Origin: Deltaproteobacteria bacterium
GTDB taxonomy: Bacteria > Desulfobacterota > JAENJC01
Assembly: GCA_016208525.1 (NCBI GenBank)
Contig: JACQYJ010000074.1
Location: 1-5,539 of the forward strand
DNA: 5,539 bases
Reading direction: 5' to 3'
The notes beneath the pieces were generated by a model. It had not been told where the DNA came from. It was given only the letters and a program-made list of their open reading frames with translations, and searched no databases. This document shows positions 1-5,474 of this stretch, piece after piece. The stretch's first letter is position 1, and the number at the start of each line of letters is the position of its first letter. The position numbers and the translations under genes are program-made.

Positions 1-1103
1 AAATCAAGAAGAATCTCCTCTGTCTCCAGGAGTGCCATGTACTGCCTTATAAGGGCATTTTTTGGTTCCGTCAATATCCTTACAAAGTCTTCCTTAGTAA
101 GGGAGTCAAGTTCAACCCTTATTGGGAACCTCCCCTGTAGCTCAGGGATGAGGTCTGACGGTTTAGATACGTGGAATGCCCCTGCTGCAATGAAAAGGAT
201 ATGATCTGTCTTTACCATCCCGTATTTGGTGTTTACCGCTGAACCTTCAACTATGGGAAGGAGGTCTCTCTGCACCCCCTCCCTGGAGACATCGGGGCCT
301 GCTCCCTTTTCCCTTCCTGCTATCTTGTCTATCTCATCAAGGAATACTATCCCCGACTGCTCAACCCTGTCTATGGCAATCTTTGTAACCTGCTCCATAT
401 CTACGAGCCTGCCAGCCTCTTCCTTGGACAGGAGATCCAATGCATCCGGCACCTTAACCATCTTCTTCTTCGTTCTCTGGGGAAACATGTTTGAAAATAC
501 ATCCTTAAGGTTAGACTCTATATCCTCTATTCCCGCCCCTGCAAGGACTCCAACAACAGAACTTGTCTCCTTTACCTCTACCTCCACGAACCTCTCATCA
601 AGTTTCCCCTCTTTCAACAGCAACCACAGCTTGTCCCTGGTTGTCTTCTGGGACTCCTCATGAGAAAGCTCTGTCGTGGTTACAGGCCCTGGCGGAAGGA
701 GGATGTCCAGAAGCCTCTCCTCTGCAATCTCCCTTGCCTTGTCCTTCACCTTCTCGGACTCTTCCTTCTTGACCATCCCGACCCCTATGTCGGTTAGTTC
801 CCTGATGATGGATTCCACATCCCTTCCGACGTACCCGACCTCTGTGAACTTGGATGCCTCCACCTTCATGAAGGGGGCCTGGGCAAGCCTTGCAAGTCTC
901 CTTGCAATCTCGGTCTTGCCGACCCCTGTGGCCCCTATCATGATGATGTTCTTCGGGGCCACCTCATCCCGAAGCTCCTTCGGAATCTGCTGTCTCCGCC
1001 ATCGGTTCCGTAAGGCGATGGCCACGGCCTTCTTTGCCTTTCCCTGGCCGATGATGTATTTATCAAGCTCTGCTACTATTTCTCTTGGTGTAAAGTTTGT
1101 CAT
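1..1103 (-). CDS. hslU: HslU, ATPase subunit of the HslVU protease (C-terminus beyond window)
   Basis: This AAA+ unfoldase forms hexamers that unfold substrates and feed them to the HslV peptidase in the cytoplasm. The frame is open from the ATG at 1103 to the window edge: 367 complete codons of a family usually about 440 long, so roughly the last 75 residues lie outside. The N-terminus reads MTNFTPREIVAELDKYIIGQ, typical of HslU. Visible motifs are a Walker A at residues 57-64 (GATGVGKT, Lys63), the pore loop GYVG with Tyr91, Walker B IVFLDEID with Asp256-Glu257, and GRFPIRVEL with Arg325. These numbers match E. coli HslU as I remember it. A divergent I-domain spans roughly 111-243. Walker A has Ala58 where Pro is usual. 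It follows hslV after 112 bp. No Shine-Dalgarno sequence is visible before the ATG; only a pyrimidine-rich repeat and an AT-rich stretch precede it. The family assignment is secure. Confidence 0.97.
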   Translation of the reverse strand, partial: MTNFTPREIVAELDKYIIGQGKAKKAVAIALRNRWRRQQIPKELRDEVAPKNIIMIGATGVGKTEIARRLARLAQAPFMKVEASKFTEVGYVGRDVESIIRELTDIGVGMVKKEESEKVKDKAREIAEERLLDILLPPGPVTTTELSHEESQKTTRDKLWLLLKEGKLDERFVEVEVKETSSVVGVLAGAGIEDIESNLKDVFSNMFPQRTKKKMVKVPDALDLLSKEEAGRLVDMEQVTKIAIDRVEQSGIVFLDEIDKIAGREKGAGPDVSREGVQRDLLPIVEGSAVNTKYGMVKTDHILFIAAGAFHVSKPSDLIPELQGRFPIRVELDSLTKEDFVRILTEPKNALIRQYMALLETEEILLD

Positions 1104-1115
1104 AATAATTGATAA

Positions 1116-1214
1116 GGATGAGGGATGAGGGATGAGGGATGAGGGATGAGGGATGAACAGGAATATATTTAATTATAAACTCATCCTTCATCCTTCCACC
1201 TTCATCCTTCATCC
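1116..1214. repeat. Opposed heptamer arrays forming a large imperfect hairpin between hslV and hslU
   Basis: The left arm has five perfect tandem copies of GATGAGG (1117-1151) and a partial sixth (1152-1156). The right arm (1180-1214) has five 7-bp units, CTCATCC, TTCATCC, TTCCACC, TTCATCC and TTCATCC, ending one base before the hslV stop codon. The arms are inverted relative to each other and separated by an AT-rich loop (1157-1179). Blocks GGATGA and TCATCC can pair, with one mismatch or G-U pair per heptad. The 7-bp period is not a codon multiple and the sequence is non-coding. In the hslVU transcript it would lie between the two cistrons, where it could affect mRNA stability or hslU translation. 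It could also simply be a slippage-prone intergenic repeat. Confidence 0.85.
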
Positions 1215-1215
1215 C

Positions 1216-1764
1216 TTACAGTTCCTCCACAGTTATATTTGAATTCGTATATATGCAGATCTCCGATGCTATCTTCATAGCCTCTTCAACGACCCCTTTT
1301 GGTTCCATATCTGTATGTTTTACCAGCGCCCTGGCGGCAGCTTGGGCAAATGGCCCTCCTGAGCCTATGGCTGCGATTCCGTCATCAGGTTCAATGACGT
1401 CACCGGTACCGGAGATAATAAATGTATGTTCAAAATCGGCCACAATCAGCAAGGCCTCAAGCCGTCTCAGCGCCCTGTCGAGTCTCCAGTCCTTTGCAAG
1501 CTCTACTGCGGCCCTTGTGAGGTTCCCCCTGTATTGCTCAAGCTTAGCCTCAAACTTCTCGAATAAGGTGAATGCATCGGCAGTTGATCCTGCAAAACCG
1601 GCAATCACCTTGTCGCTATAAAGCCTGCGCACCTTCTTTGCGCCGTGCTTCATCACGGTATTCCCCATGGTGACCTGCCCGTCACCTGCAATTGCCACCT
1701 TCCCGTCCTTGCGGACGGCTATGATGGTTGTGCCGTGAAAGGTTATACCTTCTTTGTTATCCAT
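1216..1764 (-). CDS. hslV: HslV, threonine peptidase subunit of the HslVU protease
   Basis: This is the proteasome-like peptidase (family T1B) that forms the double hexameric core of HslVU and degrades proteins unfolded by HslU. It has 182 residues, close to the usual 175-185. By alignment with the remembered E. coli protein, the catalytic N-terminal threonine corresponds to Thr12 (FHG-TTIIAVRKDG). An 11-residue leader would therefore have to be removed. Asp28 and Lys44 match the active-site Asp17 and Lys33 of the mature enzyme, and the GSGG motif is at 133-136. The C-terminal ICIYTN is also conserved. The ATG at 1764 is chosen because a GGAG lies 5 bases upstream and no other start codon lies between it and the catalytic threonine. 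It precedes hslU in the usual order. The identification is secure. Confidence 0.97.
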   Translation of the reverse strand: MDNKEGITFHGTTIIAVRKDGKVAIAGDGQVTMGNTVMKHGAKKVRRLYSDKVIAGFAGSTADAFTLFEKFEAKLEQYRGNLTRAAVELAKDWRLDRALRRLEALLIVADFEHTFIISGTGDVIEPDDGIAAIGSGGPFAQAAARALVKHTDMEPKGVVEEAMKIASEICIYTNSNITVEEL

Positions 1765-1769
1765 TTGCG

Positions 1770-1773
1770 CTCC
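1770..1773 (-). promoter_or_regulatory. Ribosome binding site of hslV
   Basis: GGAG on the minus strand lies 5 bases before the ATG. It supports the start that gives an 11-residue leader before the catalytic threonine. Confidence 0.6.
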
Positions 1774-1782
1774 AATATTTAT

Positions 1783-1802
1783 GAACCTCTTGCAAAAGGT
1801 TC
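1783..1802. repeat. 20-bp near-perfect palindrome just upstream of hslV
   Basis: The sequence has a dyad with arms GAACCT and AGGTTC and a central TTGCAA. Nine of ten base pairs match, with one C/A mismatch pair. It ends 18 bp upstream of the hslV ATG. The symmetry would suit a dimeric regulator's operator or a small hairpin in the leader. No matching known operator is recognised, and it may be part of the adjacent dispersed repeat. Confidence 0.5.
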
Positions 1803-1809
1803 TTTATGG

Positions 1810-1866
1810 TTCGACAAGCTCACCACGAACGTAAAACGTAAACCCGCTCACCCTGAGCCTGTCGAA
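1810..1866. repeat. Dispersed-type intergenic inverted repeat (TTCGACA ... TGTCGAA)
   Basis: The 13-bp arms TTCGACAAGCTCA (1810-1822) and TGAGCCTGTCGAA (1854-1866) are complementary except at one position. The intervening part contains a direct 7-bp duplication (ACGTAAA at 1829-1835 and 1836-1842) and a second GCTCACC copy, plus an alternative short stem GTTCG/CGAAC. Sequences of this look (CTCACCCTGAGCCTGTCGAAGG) recur between genes in many environmental bacterial genomes, to my knowledge. Here it lies just after the stop of the DUF4384 gene and before hslV, a typical place for such elements. It lacks a following T-tract, so it is not a standard intrinsic terminator. Confidence 0.7.
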
Positions 1867-1879
1867 GGGTAAAGTCATT

Positions 1880-2698
1880 CTACCTCTTTAGCACATACAC
1901 CGCCGTTGCCTCCGTCCAGTCGGTAGGAGCAAGCTGGTTCAGTCTCTTCACAAGGTCGCTTATCATCCCTGTTGACTTCGCATTGTATACCTTGAACATT
2001 CCCTCCTGAAAACCGAGGGGTATTATATCCTCTTTCTGTTTTGTGGCAATGACCTTTATCTTCTCCTCAGCCTTATTCCCTGTAAATCCTGGAAGGAACT
2101 GTGCCTGGAGGTTGATCCCGCTCTCCGCCTGAGGAAACTCATAAGCCTTTCCGGCCTTCACGCCGTTGTCTTTATTCATTGAGTTAGGAAAGAGCAGGGT
2201 AACAGAGCCGTCGGCTGCAATCGAAAAAATATATATGTAGCAGTCGGAGCTGGCCTGATATAATACCTTTGTTTCTTCGCCTTCCTTCAAGACCGACTTT
2301 GACAGTGAAAGCTTTAGCGAAAGCCCTTCTCCTTTTTCAGAATACACAGGCTCTATAAGGGCCTTGAGCTTGACCCTGTAAAGGTTTCTCTCCTTCTCAT
2401 CCCATCCCTCTTTAAGGACTTCCACCTTGTCGATCTTTCCCCTGACTGAGGCATATATCAGGTCATCGGCAAGCTGGCTATTAGAAACGACGGTATGCGA
2501 TTTGATAAAAGTCCCGACTGCTGCATCTATCGCCTTGCTTTCGGCATCTCTCTTTGCCCGTTCTTTTACCTCTTTCGGGGTCTCTATATCGCCCTGATAT
2601 GCCTCTCCCTCGGCCTCGATCCAGACGGGTTTTTCAGAGGCGTTGGCGGAAAAACAATAAAGCATCGCAGCAGTGATAATTATAAGTTTCTTTATCAT
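1880..2698 (-). CDS. Exported DUF4384 domain protein
   Basis: This 272-residue protein is probably periplasmic or surface-located. Residues 1-20 form a type I signal peptide (two lysines, a hydrophobic core, Ala-Asn-Ala before Ser21). Residues 25-118 form an alpha/beta region with a WIEAEGEAY start and charged helix (KEVKERAKRDAESKAIDAAVG), resembling LPP20/FlgT-type N-terminal domains. Residues about 128-205 look like DUF4384: SLSKSVLKEGEETKV, then the core CYIYIFSIAADGSVTLLFPN (153-172). DUF4384 is known from envelope proteins and often occurs with or fused to kinase or caspase-like domains; its biochemical role is unknown. The ATG overlaps the TGA of the HEPN gene (ATGA), and AAAGG lies 6 bases upstream, so translational coupling is likely. 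It is the last gene of the cluster. The domain call is from motif recall; the function is unknown. Confidence 0.8.
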   Translation of the reverse strand: MIKKLIIITAAMLYCFSANASEKPVWIEAEGEAYQGDIETPKEVKERAKRDAESKAIDAAVGTFIKSHTVVSNSQLADDLIYASVRGKIDKVEVLKEGWDEKERNLYRVKLKALIEPVYSEKGEGLSLKLSLSKSVLKEGEETKVLYQASSDCYIYIFSIAADGSVTLLFPNSMNKDNGVKAGKAYEFPQAESGINLQAQFLPGFTGNKAEEKIKVIATKQKEDIIPLGFQEGMFKVYNAKSTGMISDLVKRLNQLAPTDWTEATAVYVLKR

Positions 2699-3099
2699 GA
2701 TTTACCTTTCTCAATAACCTTTTCTATCTCTGAAATGAATTTCTTTGCAGATTCTATCTGGGATGCGGTTTCCTCCTTCGAGACTATAAAGTAATCTCCG
2801 TAATCTGCCCGTTCCCTGTAAACCTTTGCCTTTTCTATCAACTTGCTTGTTTCCTTGTCTACAATGCCAGTCTTCACAAAGTGTTGGTTGAAGAGGGCAA
2901 TCACGCCCGAATGTTTGGAGCTGTCCAGGCGCTTAGTTGCAAGCAATGCCCGCGCGGCGGTGAATATGGCATAATACGAGCGACTGACGGAGTCCTTATA
3001 ATCTGCATCTGCCAAAAGTGCAATTGCTGCCTTGAGCTTTTCCTTTGCGCTTTCCAGTCGGTATGAAACCAATGCCTCTCTGTCGTTTGCATCCGTCAT
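2695..3099 (-). CDS. HEPN domain protein (PF05168-like), partner of the adjacent MNT protein
   Basis: This all-alpha protein of 134 residues has the layout of nucleotidyltransferase-linked HEPN proteins: SRSYYAIFTAARALL at 39-53, KHSGVIALFNQHFVKTG at 62-78, RERADY at 95-100, and a final helix ending SEIEKVIEKGKS. Many HEPN proteins are RNases that act as toxins, using an R-x(4-6)-H motif. The best candidate here is Arg57-x5-His63. The Tyr that follows the His by two in HepT toxins is absent (His63-Ser-Gly). Its ATG overlaps the stop of the MNT gene (TAATG), and its own stop overlaps the next start (ATGA). A GAGGGG lies 11 bases upstream, so coupling probably matters. The family is clear, but RNase or toxin activity is only inferred. 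Confidence 0.88.
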   Translation of the reverse strand: MTDANDREALVSYRLESAKEKLKAAIALLADADYKDSVSRSYYAIFTAARALLATKRLDSSKHSGVIALFNQHFVKTGIVDKETSKLIEKAKVYRERADYGDYFIVSKEETASQIESAKKFISEIEKVIEKGKS

Positions 3100-3443
3100 T
3101 ACAATCTGATCCCCTCAGCTTCAATACTCGATACAAACGGCGATGACATGTGTTCATTCACGCTATACTCATGTTCGCTGAAGATAACGGGAGAGATTGA
3201 GAGGTTATACTCGATATTTAAGTCTGACGTTATATCAGCTACCTTATCCATCACATCAAGGCTTCTATCCTTAACAATTATGAGTATATCAATATCCGAA
3301 AACTCCGAATATTCTCCCCGTACTTTTGAGCCGAATATTTCGATGTCAACAAGGTTATCACTCAACTCCGTTCGTATCCGTCGTACAAACCGGTCTACAA
3401 CGGACTTCTCAACTTCAGTCAGATATTTAAGGCTGCCAGCCAT
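3099..3443 (-). CDS. MNT-type minimal nucleotidyltransferase
   Basis: This small 114-residue protein has the polymerase-beta nucleotidyltransferase fold. The signature FGSKVRGEYSEFSDIDILII gives Gly38-Ser39 and metal-binding Asp50 and Asp52. Such proteins pair with HEPN partners; in the HepT-MntA system the MNT protein AMPylates the HEPN toxin and neutralises it. The third carboxylate expected in a later strand is not evident: the region reads NLSISPVIF (80-88). Activity may therefore be altered, or the third ligand may lie elsewhere. AAGGAG lies 8 bases before the ATG. It starts 23 bp after the caspase gene stop and its stop shares a base with the HEPN start. It belongs to a different subfamily from the MNT at 5157-5474. 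Confidence 0.88.
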   Translation of the reverse strand: MAGSLKYLTEVEKSVVDRFVRRIRTELSDNLVDIEIFGSKVRGEYSEFSDIDILIIVKDRSLDVMDKVADITSDLNIEYNLSISPVIFSEHEYSVNEHMSSPFVSSIEAEGIRL

Positions 3444-3451
3444 TTACTTGT

Positions 3452-3457
3452 CTCCTT
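3452..3457 (-). promoter_or_regulatory. Ribosome binding site of the MNT gene
   Basis: AAGGAG lies 8 bases before the ATG at 3443, within the 23-bp gap after the caspase gene. It is a strong site, so this cistron can initiate independently of the gene before it. Confidence 0.65.
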
Positions 3458-3466
3458 GCAGCAAAA

Positions 3467-4975
3467 TCATCTTAGTCTCATTCCTACCAGCTCTTTCGGC
3501 GCAATCAACTGAGGGGTCTGCTCGTTGTTATACTCTTTTCGTGCCACACGCTCTACCTGTGGTTTTATATACTCAAACAGGTTTCCAATCTCAACGCTGC
3601 CGTTGGTCTCAGCCTCGCCCTTCAACCCCTTCAGCATGAAGTATGTGAACAGGCCGTGCCCTTTCTCGTCATAAGTCGAGCTTATCTGTTCTCCTGATGC
3701 CGCTGAAAGCACGGCTACCTTTGGAGGGATTGCTTCTGTCTTCATATTCATGACCAGCGGTCTTGCACCTTTGGCTATTACAGATTTCCCGCCTCCTCCT
3801 GAAAAGCAGGAGTCAAGAGCGACAACTATTTCCTTTGCCTCAAGCTTTCCAAGCTGCTCATAAAGCCTCTTAAGAGAATAATCTGTCTCGTTAAAAAATG
3901 TAGGGTCTCCGTCGTAAGGGACAAGATAGGCATCCCCTGTCTTAGGGTTTGGCGCTCCATGGCCGGAATAGTAGATAAAAACGGAGCCGCCTTTCTCGAC
4001 ATTATTGGAAAGCCACTTTTCAAAGTATTTTGCCAAATCTACATTTGTGGCTCGTTCATTCAAAAGAGTAACAACATTCTCCTCTGGATAGCCCATCACC
4101 TTTGTGAGGTACTCTGTCACAGTTTGCGCATCGTGGACTGCGTAATCTGCCGCAGGGAGCTTCTGACGGTATTGTTCAATGCCAATTACAATGGCGTATG
4201 CGTTCTTGTTTGCCTTTGCCTTTGTTAATGGAAGCTCGTCTACGTCCGATTTGATAATGGGCGAAGATGGTGTTTTAGGGGGTACCACTTTTTCTGTGCT
4301 ATACGTAATATTTGTTGATACATCCGCTAATGCCAACACCTTTTTATCATTAACAATTTGTCTCACAATATCCTGGATTGCATCTTCATAAGAGATTTCT
4401 AACTTTTCTTCGATAGGTTTGGTTCTAAAAAAACCATAAAAGGTTACTTCATATTTATTTGATTTATAGCTCGAGAGATTTATTTTATTATCCTTATCTC
4501 TATATAAAGTGCAATCTATAGTTACAGAAACATCACCTTTTTTAGTTTGAAGAGGCCAATACAGAGGCATTGGATAAATGGCTGGCCAGCTAATTTTCCA
4601 ATTGAATCCTCCTTCGTCTTTAGGAAGGAGAAGAACATCCATAATGAGATACCTTTCTTTAGAATCTATATTTCCCATTGAAGTATCAAGGACGGATTTA
4701 AAAAAGTGAGTATTTTTAAGATGGCTGATAAAAACTTCTTTTATCTTTTTCCTTTCTTGATCAGATATTGCGGAAGAAAGACCTTTTATATTAATGGAGT
4801 CGATATATAGATTTACATCACTGGCTGGTTCTGTCTTTGATACCTCAAAAGGCTGAGGGAAAGAAGTAAATTTTACTGAACAACTGCTTAGAACAATTGG
4901 CATCAAAATGAACATGGCAAGCATGAAAAGTCTTTTGAAAGAATTAGATACACTTCCCAATTTCAGTCTGTTCAC
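3467..4975 (-). CDS. Caspase-family (peptidase C14-like) lipoprotein
   Basis: This 502-residue protein is predicted to be lipid-anchored. Residues 1-31 form a type II signal peptide with basic residues and a lipobox Leu29-Ser-Ser-Cys32. Residues 33 to about 220 form an unrecognised alpha/beta domain with a conserved-looking WPAIYPMPLYWP patch (130-141). A Pro/Ser-rich linker follows (about 225-250). The caspase-like domain starts near 256 (NAYAIVIGIEQY), with the catalytic His339 in YYSGHGAP and Cys390 in VALDSCFSGGGG. Asp388 and Asp282 sit where type I metacaspases have acidic S1-pocket residues, suggesting cleavage after Arg or Lys; this is inference. The start is GTG with AAGGAG 6 bases upstream. 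The N-terminal half is far more AT-rich than the protease half: lines between 4381 and 4560 count 25-30% GC, 3781-3840 counts 50%. It leads the cluster with MNT, HEPN and DUF4384 genes. Substrates are unknown. Confidence 0.92.
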   Translation of the reverse strand: MNRLKLGSVSNSFKRLFMLAMFILMPIVLSSCSVKFTSFPQPFEVSKTEPASDVNLYIDSINIKGLSSAISDQERKKIKEVFISHLKNTHFFKSVLDTSMGNIDSKERYLIMDVLLLPKDEGGFNWKISWPAIYPMPLYWPLQTKKGDVSVTIDCTLYRDKDNKINLSSYKSNKYEVTFYGFFRTKPIEEKLEISYEDAIQDIVRQIVNDKKVLALADVSTNITYSTEKVVPPKTPSSPIIKSDVDELPLTKAKANKNAYAIVIGIEQYRQKLPAADYAVHDAQTVTEYLTKVMGYPEENVVTLLNERATNVDLAKYFEKWLSNNVEKGGSVFIYYSGHGAPNPKTGDAYLVPYDGDPTFFNETDYSLKRLYEQLGKLEAKEIVVALDSCFSGGGGKSVIAKGARPLVMNMKTEAIPPKVAVLSAASGEQISSTYDEKGHGLFTYFMLKGLKGEAETNGSVEIGNLFEYIKPQVERVARKEYNNEQTPQLIAPKELVGMRLR

Positions 4976-4981
4976 GGTAAA

Positions 4982-4987
4982 CTCCTT
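4982..4987 (-). promoter_or_regulatory. Ribosome binding site deciding the GTG start of the caspase gene
   Basis: AAGGAG lies 6 bases before the GTG at 4975. It favours this start over internal ATG codons (Met18, Met21), which would remove the basic N-region of the signal peptide. The site lies 10 bases past the REP-like hairpin. Confidence 0.75.
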
Positions 4988-4997
4988 GAATAAATGC

Positions 4998-5014
4998 GGT
5001 GGGCTCAGCCCACC
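4998..5014. repeat. REP-like palindrome at the HEPN truncation point
   Basis: A perfect 7-bp inverted repeat, GGTGGGC / GCCCACC, surrounds a 3-base loop. On the minus strand the context is GTAGGGTGGGCTGAGCCCACC, similar to short GGTGGGC...GCCCACC palindromes dispersed in many bacterial genomes, some of them mobilised by REP-associated transposases. It lies just downstream of the truncated HEPN frame and just upstream of the caspase ribosome binding site. It is too weakly followed by T to be a clear terminator. Confidence 0.65.
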
Positions 5015-5017
5015 CTA

Positions 5018-5170
5018 CTAAACTGCACATTGTTGTGCATGATATGCAATGAGACGGTAGGGGGCGCTCGATGAAAGAGTCAATGCATGGCGCGCTAATT
5101 GAAGGTCTTCATCTCCAAAAGACAGCCACTGTTTTACCTTTAGTAAACTCTCGGCATCAGTGACACTCAT
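5018..5170 (-). pseudogene. Truncated HEPN domain gene (N-terminal fragment, about 50 codons)
   Basis: The frame begins MSVTDAESLLKVKQWLSFGD and continues EDLQLARHALTLSSSAPYRLIAYHAQQCAV before TAG. This matches the start of HEPN proteins in which WL.FA..DL..A and a later HAQQ.AEKYLKA are typical, but those proteins run to about 125-140 residues. The second half of the four-helix domain, including any R-x(4-6)-H motif, is missing, and no continuation is visible in other frames before the caspase gene. The break falls in the conserved HAQQ helix, and the new stop codon directly precedes a REP-like palindrome. The ATG at 5170 overlaps the MNT stop by 14 bases and has AAAGG 6 bases upstream, so the original MNT-HEPN coupling is still visible. 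A functional short peptide is possible but less likely. Confidence 0.75.
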
Positions 5171-5474
5171 AGAGTACCTTTCCTTCTTTCCAAGCCGGTC
5201 GCGCAACGGTGCCTGGAATGTGACGGTCTCGATCAAACTCCTCCGGTGTCAGGACGATGATGTCCCTGGCAAACCCTATTCCGCTTAGAGTGCGATCCAT
5301 AGCAACCATCAATGCTCGACGACTTCCCTGAAAAGTACAGATTACCAGGAGATCTACATCGCTGTGCTCATCCATGCTGCCGCGGGCCTGCGAGCCAAAA
5401 AGAATTATCTTTTGAGGATGAAAAATTTCAGCAAGTCGCTCTGTCGCTTCCTGTATTTTTTTTTCGCTTATCAC
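5157..5474 (-). CDS. MNT-type nucleotidyltransferase (upstream module)
   Basis: This complete minimal nucleotidyltransferase has 105 residues. The signature ILFGSQARGSMDEHSDVDLL gives Gly27-Ser28, Asp39 and Asp41, and the third carboxylate is probably Asp71 in FARDIIVLTPEEF, so the full metal-binding triad is present. The C-terminus GTVARPAWKEGKVLYE is typical for MNT proteins paired with HEPN partners, where they can act as antitoxins by AMPylating the HEPN protein. Here the overlapping partner gene is truncated, so this protein may be an orphan. The start is GTG: GAGGGG lies 8 bases upstream and an in-frame stop lies a few codons before it. The GC content looks higher than in the N-terminal part of the neighbouring caspase gene, which suggests a separate origin. 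Confidence 0.9.
   Translation of the reverse strand: MISEKKIQEATERLAEIFHPQKIILFGSQARGSMDEHSDVDLLVICTFQGSRRALMVAMDRTLSGIGFARDIIVLTPEEFDRDRHIPGTVARPAWKEGKVLYECH

Noticed and set aside
226..1128. Plus-strand open frames opposite hslU
   Set aside because: They are low-complexity Ser/Leu/Pro-rich antisense shadows of the strongly conserved hslU frame, which itself runs off the window.
1117..1156. Tandem GATGAGG copies as a CRISPR-like array
   Set aside because: Units are 7 bp, directly adjacent and without spacers; it is a simple tandem repeat.
1810..1866. Intrinsic terminator after the DUF4384 gene
   Set aside because: The stem has a 31-bp loop and no T-tract follows on either strand, so it is reported only as a repeat.
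1645..1872. Plus-strand open frame across the start of hslV and the inverted repeat
   Set aside because: It is antisense to hslV and then reads through a repeat (ending AHPEPVEG, a common spurious translation of this repeat); no ribosome binding site or protein family is recognisable.
1765..1879. Heat-shock promoter for hslV
   Set aside because: No convincing -35/-10 pair for sigma-32 or sigma-70 could be identified in the spacer by eye.
5018..5236. Longer HEPN frame starting at the ATG at 5236
   Set aside because: The extra 22 residues overlap the MNT gene and do not look like HEPN sequence. The ATG at 5170 has a good ribosome binding site and the natural short overlap with the MNT stop.
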